From Myxococcales bacterium (lineage in GTDB: Bacteria > Myxococcota_A > Bradymonadia > UBA7976 > UBA1532), in assembly GCA_020633555.1 (NCBI GenBank), contig JACKDL010000005.1, positions 186,001 to 250,000 on the forward strand: DNA of 64,000 nt, read 5' to 3'. Below are positions 21,601 through 28,399 of this stretch, in pieces (the first letter of the stretch is position 1; each line of letters begins with the position of its first letter). The notes under the pieces are model-generated. The model was not told the DNA's origin, did no database searches, and saw only the letters and a list, made by a program, of their open reading frames with translations. Position numbers and translations under genes: made by a program.

Positions 21601-23328
21601 GCCGCACAGCTCCTCGGGGGCCCGGCACACGCCGTCCAGGCAGGCCTCGCCGTCCGCGCACGCGTCGCAGGCGGGCCCGCCGCCCAGGCACTGGCCCTGG
21701 CCGCTGCAGATCTGGCCGTCGTCGCACAGGCCGCAGACGCCGCCGCAGCCGTCGTCGCCGCAGGCCCGCCCGTCGCAGTCGGGGTTGCAGACCATGACGC
21801 ACTGGCCGCCCTCGCAGTTGGTGCCGTTGCCGCAGCGCCCGCACGAGCCGCCGCAGCCGTCGGGGCCGCAGGTCAGCCCGGCGCAGGCGGGCACGCAGAT
21901 GTCCACGCACTCGCGGGCCTGCACGTCACATTCCTGGCCGCCGGCGCAGGCGCAGTCGGCGGGGCACAGGGCGCAGTTCTCACCGGCGCCGCACCGCCCG
22001 TTGCCGCAGCACTGGCCGCAGTCGGCGGGGCAGGTGGCGCAGTCCTCGCCGTTGTCGCAGGCGTTGTCGCCACAGCGGCCCGCGGGATCCACGCACTGGC
22101 CGTTGGCGTCGCAGAGCTGCTCGCCCTGGCACGCGCCGCAGGAGCCACCGCAGCCGTCGTCGCCGCAGGCCCGGCCCTGACACACCCGCTGGCACACGGC
22201 GGCGCAGGCGCGGCGCTCGAAGTCGCAGCGCTGGCCGTCGGCGCAGGCGCAGTCGGCCGGGCAGGTGGCGCAGTTCTCGGCGCCGGCGCACTCGCCGTTG
22301 CCGCAGCACTGGCCGCAGTCGGCGGGGCAGGTGGCGCAGTCCTCGTCGCCGTTGCAGGCGCCGTCGCCGCACTGGGCGGGGGGCGCCACGCAGCGGCCGC
22401 CGTCGTTGCAGATCTGGGCGCCGTTGCAGGCGCCGCAGGTGCCGCCGCAGCCGTCGTCGCCGCACTGCCGGCCCGCACAGACGGCCACGCACTCGGGCTC
22501 GCAGCTCCGGCTCTGGGCGTCGCAGCGCTCGCCGTCCTCGCAGCCGCAGTCGGCGGCGCAGGTGGCGCAGTCCTCGCCCTGGTTCGCGGTGCACACGCCG
22601 TCGCCGCAGCACTGGCCGCAGTCGGCGGGGCAGTTCAGGCAGCTCTCCTCGCCCGCGTCGCAGGTGCCGTCGCCGCACTGGGCGGGCACGGCCTCGCAGC
22701 GGCCGGCCTCGGTGCAGAACTCGGCGTCGCCGCAGCCGCCGCACGAGCCGCCGCAGCCGTCGGGCCCGCACAGGCGCCCGGCGCACTGGGGCTCGCAGAC
22801 GCAGCGGTTGGCCTCGGCGTCGCAGGCACGGCCGTCGCCGCAGCCGCAGTCGGCCGGGCACAGGGCGCAGCCCTCGTCGGGGGCGCAGGCGCCGTCGCCG
22901 CAGCAGGCGCCGCAGTCACCCGGGCACAGCGCGCAGTTCTCGGTGGCCTGGCACTCACCGTCGCCGCAGCGGGGCAGGTCCTCACAGGCGCCCTCGGCGG
23001 TGCAGCGCTGATCGGCGCCGCACACCCCGCACTGGCCGCCGCAGCCGTCGGGGCCGCAGGCGCGCCCGTCGCACGAGGGGGCGCAGTCGCTGGTGCAGTC
23101 GCCGGCGCCGGTGCAGCTCTCGCCCGCCGGGCAGCTCCCCAGGCTGGCCCAACGCCCCTGGGCGCAGGCCTCCAGCGTGCCGTCGCTCGCGCAGCGCCGG
23201 GCGCCGTCCAGGCACTGGGCCACGCCCTGATCACCGCCACCGCCGCCGCCGCCCCCGCCGTCATCGCAGCCGAAGAACAGCGCGCCGAGCGCGACGAGCG
23301 CCCAGCCGTAGACTCGTGTCGAACCCAT
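18634..23328 (-). CDS. Giant surface lipoprotein: Cys-rich super-repeats plus Kelch propeller region
   Basis: The 1564-aa product has a lipoprotein signal (ALGALFFGC, Cys about 21), then a Gly run. Residues about 80-560 form a Cys-rich region with four super-repeats of about 97-102 aa (starting near 121, 218, 320 and 419). Each contains CGDGxC, two CPADCG-like elements and CGxDGCGGxCGxC. After further Cys modules comes a Fn3/chitobiase-C-like segment (VYFTTDGGTPDAWSD). The second half is a long row of Kelch repeats (for example IWVIGGDNNG and LVIFGGRDADG), probably two propellers, ending in a Cys-containing tail. The start ATG at 23328 follows AGGAGG. Such proteins are common in Myxococcota; a surface adhesion or matrix role is inference. 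Confidence 0.88.
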   Translation of the reverse strand: MGSTRVYGWALVALGALFFGCDDGGGGGGGGGDQGVAQCLDGARRCASDGTLEACAQGRWASLGSCPAGESCTGAGDCTSDCAPSCDGRACGPDGCGGQCGVCGADQRCTAEGACEDLPRCGDGECQATENCALCPGDCGACCGDGACAPDEGCALCPADCGCGDGRACDAEANRCVCEPQCAGRLCGPDGCGGSCGGCGDAEFCTEAGRCEAVPAQCGDGTCDAGEESCLNCPADCGQCCGDGVCTANQGEDCATCAADCGCEDGERCDAQSRSCEPECVAVCAGRQCGDDGCGGTCGACNGAQICNDGGRCVAPPAQCGDGACNGDEDCATCPADCGQCCGNGECAGAENCATCPADCACADGQRCDFERRACAAVCQRVCQGRACGDDGCGGSCGACQGEQLCDANGQCVDPAGRCGDNACDNGEDCATCPADCGQCCGNGRCGAGENCALCPADCACAGGQECDVQARECVDICVPACAGLTCGPDGCGGSCGRCGNGTNCEGGQCVMVCNPDCDGRACGDDGCGGVCGLCDDGQICSGQGQCLGGGPACDACADGEACLDGVCRAPEELCGGENPNGLCPNGQDCVAGACEDSGAGCSPQNPTGLCPVGQVCRDGGCAEFDGPGLCDDNNPCTADAFDFARNRCVHQPVAAQCTDGNGCTVNACVAGECTAQPIMGCVAPPTVEPIASPTNVGAQTLRGTKPAGSAIEINGEVAVPESPEANWQVPVNLVPGRNVYRIRSTDAGQASAETEVVVVYDITPPTLNPSPAGGVYLNGVTLTVAANEPGWVYFTTDGGTPDAWSDRFYSARTFRVFDTTRFRFRAQDLAGNWQAEITEAAFEITGENNHWSTRAQLPEPRTLAGITGEVAGNLWIAGGTDGQAPQAGAWRYNVRTDAWTDLPSLPVARSQLALARWSGRIYAFGGENDGIPLNLVRQLVDGQPAWADRRAMPSTRFGLQAVTVGDRIYVFGGKTNGGVVLETLEVYNPAADTWTNEVAQMPRARYGFAAVADGTDIYLLGGEDAAGAPIAAVDVYDTAGNRWRQVGDLPTPRAFLGAFYERNEGNITGGAASIITVGGKVLGGAASAVVEAYIIDEDRWVPRTPLPQARHSHATFSTRNTGGLDTEHREGWVVGGQVAQAAAGGTRLTDDMSAYEAAHDHTRRLLELPAGRFMHAAVAIGEQIYVVGGREFQETTVVWRFDPETGRYEDLAELPGAQNGLSAVSYGGKLYTFGGTNAFGLALPTVRSYDPVLDRWTDHAPMRNGRRDAVALVRGAEIWVIGGDNNGAVQAVEIYDPAANTWRNGPLLPQARAGAVGMQHDGQLVIFGGRDADGQIQGTLFTLNNGQWASRNAGIAVADAVGVLMHDHEAVIFGGRTAGGLTNRHWVYELNTNRVDFEWVASHRLLAPYDFAAAVKLNGEIYVLGGNASAEVGPNGERTVQKLAGRCFDGQQGTYEITNSGQTDLDGGCGAINIEVPLNSNKGYGHHGSCNSWNACGSAAGCANMACSYYNHGPALSFQSTTCTAWRRVGGRTCDIFSNANSLDQNFSGCDLPIATNVVCTRR

Positions 23329-23370
23329 GTCCCCTCCTCGAAGGGCCAGATGTCTGCATCCCCGGGGGGC

Positions 23371-23399
23371 GGTGTAGTGGTCATCCAGGCTCGGGTCAA
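23371..23399 (-). promoter_or_regulatory. Candidate promoter of the Cys-repeat/Kelch lipoprotein gene
   Basis: On the minus strand TTGACC (23394-23399) is followed by a 17-base spacer and TACACC (23371-23376), about 42 bases before the start codon at 23328. The -35 is near consensus; the -10 is moderate. Confidence 0.5.
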
Positions 23400-23466
23400 T
23401 TGGGTTTGAAGAAGGGTGCGGGGGCGCCGTCGGGGGCCGCGTAGACCGACTCGGGAGAGATTGAAG

Positions 23467-24165
23467 ATGACCACCCTCACCAAGACCCTGGCCGCCCTGA
23501 CCTTCGCCACCCTCGCCACCGGCTGCAGCCAGATGGGCTCCTCGCAGGTGCCCACCCAGGACATCGAGGCCACCATCACCCTCACCGCCCGCGGCGACGG
23601 CCGCACGGTCATCGACGCCGATCTCCGCCACGCCCGCTCCGCCTGGGGCGAGAGCGTCAACCTCGAGACGGGCGACGCCCTGGTGGCCGAGTACGACGGG
23701 CGCCGCAGGCGGCTCGACGGGGGCTTCGGCTACTCGGGGGTGCTGCCCACCGACGCCCCCGACATGCTGGTGCGCGTGGCCCTGGATCGCATGAGCTTCA
23801 CCCCGGCGCCCGACTCGCGGGTGCGGCTGCCCGATCCCTTCGAGGCCTTCCGCACCCGGGGCGTCTACGACGTGGACTACGACACCATCCCCATCGAGTG
23901 GAGCGGCGGCAGCGACGACGCCATGTCGGTGGAGATCAGCGGCCACTGCATCTTCGGCTTCGAGCGCACCCTGCGCTTCGACGACGGCGTGTTCCTGCTC
24001 CGCCCCGGCGAGCTGGACGCCACCTCGAGCTGGGACGGCAGCCCCTGCACCCTCGACGTGACCCTGCGCCGCACCCGGGTGGGCGTGCTGGACCCCGCCC
24101 TGGACGGCGGCTCCATCGTGGCGCAGCAGGTGCGCACCACCTCCGTCGTGGTCGAGGGCTGGTAA
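23467..24165 (+). CDS. Small exported lipoprotein of unknown function
   Basis: The 232-aa product starts MTTLTKTLAALTFATLATGC, a lipoprotein signal with the lipid-accepting Cys at residue 20. The mature part is beta-rich with many Asp/Arg pairs and a single internal Cys pair (HCIFGFE and SPCTLD), perhaps a disulfide. ATG at 23467 was chosen because it has GGGAGAGA just upstream and gives the signal peptide. Residues encoded further upstream are Arg-rich and unlikely to be translated. It is divergent from the large Cys-repeat gene. I do not recognise a domain family. Confidence 0.72.
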   Translation: MTTLTKTLAALTFATLATGCSQMGSSQVPTQDIEATITLTARGDGRTVIDADLRHARSAWGESVNLETGDALVAEYDGRRRRLDGGFGYSGVLPTDAPDMLVRVALDRMSFTPAPDSRVRLPDPFEAFRTRGVYDVDYDTIPIEWSGGSDDAMSVEISGHCIFGFERTLRFDDGVFLLRPGELDATSSWDGSPCTLDVTLRRTRVGVLDPALDGGSIVAQQVRTTSVVVEGW

Positions 24166-24195
24166 GCGCCGCGTGGCCGTGCCACACCTGCTGGC

Positions 24196-25263
24196 ATGAC
24201 CGCCCTCCTCCTCGCCCTGGCCTGCCTGGCGGCCCCGCCGCCGGCGGCCCCCGCCGCCAACCCCACCCCGAGCCCCGCGCTGCAGACCCTGCTGGATCGG
24301 CTGGGGGACGCGCTCACCCGCGCCGACGGCGACGCGGCGGCTGGCGCATACGACTACGCCGACATGCTCGACGAGGGCGTGGCCAGCGGGCTCATGCAGC
24401 CCATCCCGCGCGGCGATCGACGCCGGGTGCTCCGCGGCCTGGCTCAGGGGCAGGCCCGGCGGGCCGTGGAGCTGGCGCCGATCCTGAACTGGCAGCACAC
24501 CGAGATCCTGCGGGCCGAGGCCCTGGCGGGCGGCCGGCAGGTGCTGACGGTGCGCCACCGCAGCGAGCGCCTGAACACCGTGTTCCGGCGCCGCTACTGG
24601 GTCCGTCCGGGCCTGCTGGGGTGGAAGATCTACGACGTCGAGGACGTGGACGTGGGCGTGCGCACCAGCGAGGCGCTGGCGGTGGGGATCACCGCGGGGC
24701 GTGCCGCCGAGACGCCGCCCTGGATCCCCAAGGTGCAGGCGCTGTGGGGGCTGATCGGCACCATCCAGGCGGGCCAGGTGGCCGAGGCCCGGGCCACGCT
24801 GTTGGCCCTGTCGCCCGAGGGGTTGCCGGTGGCCTTCGCGCGCACCTACTGGCTGCTGCGGGTGGCCGCGCAGGCTGATCTGGACGCTGCCGCGGCCCTC
24901 GAGGACGCCGCCGAGGCCCACGCGGCCTTGGGTGGCGCCGCGCCGTCGGCGCTGTGGCTCGTGGAGGCCGACGCGCGCCTGACCACCGGCGATGCCCAGG
25001 GCGCGCTGGGCGACGTCGAGCGTTTTCTGCAAGCGTTTCCGGGGGATCCCGAGGCGCTGGCCCTGCGCGGCTTCGCCCGCCGCGCCCTTGGCCAGGCCGA
25101 CGGGGCCCGGGCCGACTTCGATCAGGCCCTGCGCGCGGCGCCCCGCCTGCTCGACGCCTGGGCCGGCCGGCTGTGCCTGGCGCCCACGGTGCCCCTGCCA
25201 CCCGACCTGAGCGCCGAGCAGCGCGAAGGGGTGGCGCTGATCCGCCGACAGCGCTGCCCCTGA
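24196..25263 (+). CDS. Exported TPR-repeat protein
   Basis: The 355-aa product has a short signal peptide (MTALLLALACLAAPPPAAPA) and an N-terminal helical domain (LQTLLDRLGDALTRADG) followed by an alpha/beta region (HRSERLNTVFRRRYWV). The C-terminus has tetratricopeptide-like helices (ALGDVERFLQAFPGDPEALA, then GFARRALGQADGARADFDQA). TPRs mediate protein-protein contacts; no catalytic motif is seen. It starts 30 bases after the small lipoprotein gene, so the two may share a transcript. Its partner is unknown. Confidence 0.72.
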   Translation: MTALLLALACLAAPPPAAPAANPTPSPALQTLLDRLGDALTRADGDAAAGAYDYADMLDEGVASGLMQPIPRGDRRRVLRGLAQGQARRAVELAPILNWQHTEILRAEALAGGRQVLTVRHRSERLNTVFRRRYWVRPGLLGWKIYDVEDVDVGVRTSEALAVGITAGRAAETPPWIPKVQALWGLIGTIQAGQVAEARATLLALSPEGLPVAFARTYWLLRVAAQADLDAAAALEDAAEAHAALGGAAPSALWLVEADARLTTGDAQGALGDVERFLQAFPGDPEALALRGFARRALGQADGARADFDQALRAAPRLLDAWAGRLCLAPTVPLPPDLSAEQREGVALIRRQRCP

Positions 25264-25296
25264 ATCAGTCCCCAGGGCCGGGGCATCCGTTGGCCC

Positions 25297-26166
25297 ATGC
25301 GCCGGGGTCCCCTGTACATGGTCATCGCCAGCCTGGGCTTCGTGGCGATGGTGGCCTTCGTCAAGCAGGCGCGGGGGCAGCTCAGCACCTTCGAGGTCAT
25401 GCTCTGGCGCGGGCTGCTGGCGGCGCCGCTGGTGTACCTGATCGCGCGGGGGCAGGGCGGGCTGCGCATCCACCGGCGCGGGCTGTTCCTGGGCCGGATG
25501 GTGCTGGGCACGGCAGCCATGTTCGGCGCCTACTTCGGCGCCGCGGCGCTGCCGGTGGCCGATCATGCCCTGATCTGGCGCAGCCAGCCCCTGTTCGTGG
25601 CGGCGCTGGCCCCGCTGTTCCTGGGCCACGGTGAGCGGCCGGGGGGGCGGGTGTGGGGGCTGCTGCTGGTGGGGCTGGTGGGCTGCGGGGTGCTGCTGGG
25701 CCCCAAGGTGCAGCTCGGGGCGCAGGCGCTGGTCCCTGGCATGGTGGTGCTGGCGGGGGCTGGCTTCGCCGGCGCCGCCCATGTGGCCGTGCGGGCGCTG
25801 AACCGCTCCGAGACCCCGGCGGCGCTCGTGTTCTGGTTCCAGATCGCCATCATCACCGCGGCGGGGTTGGGGGCGGTCAGCACCACGGGGCTGCACTGGC
25901 CGCCGGCGGACGCCTGGCCCTGGCTGGCGGGCGCCAGCCTGGCGTCGGTGGTGGGGCAGCTCTTCATGACCCACGCCTACCGCCACGATCGGGCGGCGGT
26001 GGTGTCCGCCGCCGGCTACATGGCGCCCGTGTGGGCCGTGCTGGTGGACCTGATCTTCTTCGGGCAGGCCCCCGGCGGCTGGGCGCTGCTGGGCGGGGGG
26101 CTCATCGTGGCCTCCAGCGCGCTGCTGCTCGTCGGTGGACCGCGGGCCACGCCGGCGACGCCCTGA
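25297..26166 (+). CDS. EamA-type (DMT superfamily) permease
   Basis: The 289-aa product has 10 hydrophobic helices in two repeats of five, with the DMT pattern: first repeat FEVMLWRGLLAAPLVYLIAR and ALPVADHALIWRSQPLFVAA, second repeat SLASVVGQLFMTHAYRHDRA and SAAGYMAPVWAVLVDLIFFG. EamA/RhaT carriers export or import metabolites such as amino acids and nucleobases, or have unknown substrates. It starts 33 bases after the TPR gene on the same strand. The substrate cannot be inferred. Confidence 0.88.
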   Translation: MRRGPLYMVIASLGFVAMVAFVKQARGQLSTFEVMLWRGLLAAPLVYLIARGQGGLRIHRRGLFLGRMVLGTAAMFGAYFGAAALPVADHALIWRSQPLFVAALAPLFLGHGERPGGRVWGLLLVGLVGCGVLLGPKVQLGAQALVPGMVVLAGAGFAGAAHVAVRALNRSETPAALVFWFQIAIITAAGLGAVSTTGLHWPPADAWPWLAGASLASVVGQLFMTHAYRHDRAAVVSAAGYMAPVWAVLVDLIFFGQAPGGWALLGGGLIVASSALLLVGGPRATPATP

Positions 26167-26237
26167 CCCGCCGTTTCGGGAAAAGACGGTCACCGGCCGA
26201 TGCGTAGCCCACGGTACACATGACGGTGAGGTGGACG

Positions 26238-26903
26238 ATGCGGCGGATTGTGATGCAGGCACTGGTGATCGGCGTGGCCCTGGTGGGCGCCGCCTGGGCC
26301 CAGGCGCCGGCCTTCAAGGTGCAGCAGATCGGCGGGGCCAAGGTGGCCGTGCCCGCGGGCTGGGCGGTGACCCAGGAGGCGCAGCCCTACCCCGCGCTGA
26401 AGCTCGAGGAGCGGCCCGGGGCCGCCGACAGCCCCTCGGTCGTCATCTTCAACGTGCCCGCGGCGCAGGGGGCCCAGGCCGTGCCGGCGCTGGCGAAGGC
26501 GTTGGTGGAGGCCAGCATGCCCAAGGGGGCCACCGTGCTGGGCCAGGCGCCGCTGTTCGGGGGCGCGCTGGTGGAGTACCAGGGCGCCATCACGGGCATC
26601 CCCGCGAAGCTGGCGCTGCTGGCGGTGCCGAGCCCCCAGGGCGGCGGGGTGCTGGCGGCCTTCGCCGCGCCCACCGCCCGCTACGACGCGCTGGGCGGCA
26701 GCCGGCTGCTCCTGACCGTGATCTCGGGGCAGGCGCCCGGCACGGCGGCGGCCGCCGGGCCCGCGGGGGCCGACGCCGCCCACCTGAAGGCCATGGGCGC
26801 GCTCAACCAGCAGAGCCACCAGATGATGATGAACATGATCCGCAACCTGGACGGCCGCGAGGACTGCACCCCGGGCACGCCGGGGTGCGTCAAGGTGGAC
26901 TGA
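26238..26903 (+). CDS. Exported hypothetical protein
   Basis: The 221-aa product has a signal peptide (MQALVIGVALVGAAWAQ) and a mature domain that begins with a beta-rich stretch AGWAVTQEAQPYPALKLEER. This resembles the start of small periplasmic 'PsbP/LpqN-like' domains, but no family is certain. The C-terminus has DCTPGTPGC, a possible disulfide, and a Met-rich helix. ATG at 26238 is favoured over an in-frame ATG at 26220 because GAGG stands 6 bases before it. It converges with the small secreted protein genes across an inverted repeat. Confidence 0.62.
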   Translation: MRRIVMQALVIGVALVGAAWAQAPAFKVQQIGGAKVAVPAGWAVTQEAQPYPALKLEERPGAADSPSVVIFNVPAAQGAQAVPALAKALVEASMPKGATVLGQAPLFGGALVEYQGAITGIPAKLALLAVPSPQGGGVLAAFAAPTARYDALGGSRLLLTVISGQAPGTAAAAGPAGADAAHLKAMGALNQQSHQMMMNMIRNLDGREDCTPGTPGCVKVD

Positions 26904-26908
26904 TCGTC

Positions 26909-26948
26909 TGTCACGTTCCGGTGGAACAGGCTCAACCTGAACGTGACA
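26909..26948. terminator. Inverted repeat, probable bidirectional terminator
   Basis: TGTCACGTTC (26909-26918) is perfectly complementary to GAACGTGACA (26939-26948), and the stem extends imperfectly inward (GGT-GA with TC-ACC). It sits 6 bases after the stop of the plus-strand gene and 19 bases after that of the convergent minus-strand gene. There is no U tract. Confidence 0.6.
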
Positions 26949-26966
26949 CCCGATGAGACCGGCGGT

Positions 26967-27368
26967 TCAGTCGCCCGTGGGCTTGTGGTTGTGCAGCTTC
27001 ACGGCGCGGCCCGGGGCGGGCTGGGCGGTGCGGGCCTTGGGCTGGGCCTTCTTGCCGGGCAGCTCCGGCCCGGCCCCCACGACCCCGATGACCTCGGTGG
27101 GGCGCTTGTCACCCTTGGCGCGGTAGGTCCGCGAAGGGTTCAGGGCCTTGTCGCCCTTGCCGTCCGCCGGCTTGCGGGCCTGCAGCGACTCCTCTTCCTC
27201 TTCACCCTTGGCGACCGCGGCCCGCTTGCCCCTCAGGGCTGGACGGGCCTTGCCCCCCCGCGCCTGGGTGGCCTCGGGGTTGGGGCGCATCTGGATCGGC
27301 TCCTCTTCCTCCTGCGCGAAGGCAGGCAGGGCAAAGAGCAGGGCGGCGGCAGCGAGCAGCAAGTGCAT
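26967..27368 (-). CDS. Secreted low-complexity protein, third of a tandem paralogous trio
   Basis: The 133-aa product has a signal peptide (LLLAAAALLFALPAFAQ) and, directly after it, four Glu (EEEE), then RPNPEA at residues 28-33. The rest is low complexity with alternating Lys/Arg-rich and Glu-rich blocks and no Cys. ATG at 27368 has AGGAGA upstream. The signal peptide, acidic patch and RPxPxA motif align residue for residue with the two genes upstream (27719 and 28262), so the three are paralogues. No known domain is seen. The short length and composition argue for an unstructured polyelectrolyte. Confidence 0.62.
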   Translation of the reverse strand: MHLLLAAAALLFALPAFAQEEEEPIQMRPNPEATQARGGKARPALRGKRAAVAKGEEEEESLQARKPADGKGDKALNPSRTYRAKGDKRPTEVIGVVGAGPELPGKKAQPKARTAQPAPGRAVKLHNHKPTGD

Positions 27369-27440
27369 GGGATCTCCTGAGCCGGAGGCGCATGAGCGAG
27401 ACTCTCGACGGCCCACCCGTCGGGGTGGGCCCACGGCAGG

Positions 27441-27719
27441 CTACTTCTTGCGGTCTTCGGGCTTGAGGGTGCCGCCCGGCCGCTTCCGGTTGTGGCGGGC
27501 GGCCTCGGCGCCGCCGGCCGCGTCGTCCGCGGCCGTGGCCTTCGTCTTGGCCTTGGCCGCCTTGCCCTTGGCCGCCTTCACGGCCTTCGCCTTGCCCTTG
27601 CCGGCGTGGCCGTCGGGCCGAGCGGTGGGGGCGGGGCGGGCCTGGACCTCTTCCTCTTCCTGTGCGTGCACCGGAAGCGCGAAGCACAGGGCCGCCAGGG
27701 TCATCAGCAGCGTCCGCAT
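27441..27719 (-). CDS. Secreted Lys/Ala-rich small protein, second of the trio
   Basis: The 92-aa product has a signal peptide (LLMTLAALCFALPVHAQ), EEEE at 21-24, RPAPTA at 28-33, then a Lys/Ala-rich tract (KGKAKAVKAAKGKAAKAK) resembling histone H1-like or polycationic tails, then ADDAAGG and a basic C-terminus. It starts 3 bases after the stop of the first gene of the trio, so they are in one operon. No enzyme motif is present. The basic tract could bind nucleic acid, anionic polysaccharide or lipid, but its secretion argues for an extracytoplasmic role. Confidence 0.62.
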   Translation of the reverse strand: MRTLLMTLAALCFALPVHAQEEEEVQARPAPTARPDGHAGKGKAKAVKAAKGKAAKAKTKATAADDAAGGAEAARHNRKRPGGTLKPEDRKK

Positions 27720-27722
27720 GGC

Positions 27723-28262
27723 TCAGTCGCCCTCGCCGTCGGCGGGCTCATCGGCGGGCTCATCGGCGGGCTCGTCAGCGGGCTCGTCAGCGGGCTCGTC
27801 AGCGGGCTCGGCGGGCTCGTCAGCGGGCTCGGCCGCGGCGGGCTCGTCAGCGGGCTCGGCCGCGGCGGGCTCGTCAGCGGGCTCGGCGGGCAGGTCGCCG
27901 TCGTCGCCCACCGGGGCGTCGGGCGCGTCCTGGGCCGGCTGCTTGCCCTTGCCGGCCTTCTTGCCGTGGTGCTTCTTGCCCTTCTTGCCCTTCTTCGCCT
28001 TCTTGCCCTTCTTCGCCTTCTTGCCCTTGGCGCCCTTCTTGACCTTGCCGGCCTTGCCCTTGCCGGCCTTGGGGCCCTTGCCCTTCTTGGCCTTGCCGGC
28101 CTTCTTGCCCTTCTTGCCGCGCTTCACGGTGTTGCCCTTGGCGGCACCGTCGTCGTCCTGCTGCGCCTCGGGGGCGGGCCGGTCGTCGAAGTCGTCCTCG
28201 TCCTGGGCGTAGACCGGGAGCGCGAAGAGCATGGCCGCAAAGGCCATCAGCAGCATGCGCAT
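27723..28262 (-). CDS. Secreted block polyampholyte, first of the trio
   Basis: The 179-aa product has a signal peptide (LLMAFAAMLFALPVYAQ) and acidic patch DEDDFDD (21-27), then RPAPEA (28-33). It continues as a long Lys/Gly/Ala-rich block (repeats such as KKGKKAKKGKKG, with one HH) and an acidic Pro-rich tail of DEPA/AEPA repeats. The layout is negative, positive, negative: a block polyampholyte. ATG at 28262 is preceded by GGAGG (minus strand); an alternative Met is at 28256. It is the first gene of the trio. A coacervating or matrix-forming role is a guess from composition only. Confidence 0.65.
   Translation of the reverse strand: MRMLLMAFAAMLFALPVYAQDEDDFDDRPAPEAQQDDDGAAKGNTVKRGKKGKKAGKAKKGKGPKAGKGKAGKVKKGAKGKKAKKGKKAKKGKKGKKHHGKKAGKGKQPAQDAPDAPVGDDGDLPAEPADEPAAAEPADEPAAAEPADEPAEPADEPADEPADEPADEPADEPADGEGD
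27737..27892. repeat. In-frame 12-base tandem repeat (DEPA/AEPA codons)
   Basis: The unit GGGCTCGTCAGC and close variants (GGGCTCATCGGC, GGGCTCGGCC) recur about a dozen times within the acidic tail coding region of the first secreted trio gene. The repeats stay in frame, so length changes by slippage would add or remove four residues at a time. Not a CRISPR: there are no spacers. Confidence 0.8.
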
Positions 28263-28399
28263 GAAATCCCTCCTTCGGGTATGGGGTGCGCAGCGCGAAC
28301 GGTGGTCGCGAGTTCGAGTGCGGATCAAGCGCAATCGCCAGGAAAGTGCCGTGCGGTGAAATGCTTTGCAGGCCAAGGGTTTATTGGGCGGGGTGCCGG

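Noticed and set aside
21300..23200. Cys-rich repeats of the giant lipoprotein as a CRISPR-like or other non-coding repeat
   Set aside because: Spacing follows codon frame and conserved Cys positions; the similarity is protein-level.
23329..26262. Upstream continuation of the giant lipoprotein frame on the minus strand
   Set aside because: The frame stays open but is antisense to real plus-strand genes and lacks a signal peptide; the lipoprotein signal at 23328 marks the true start.
27737..27892. 12-base tandem repeats as a CRISPR array
   Set aside because: Repeats are contiguous without spacers and lie in frame inside a coding sequence.
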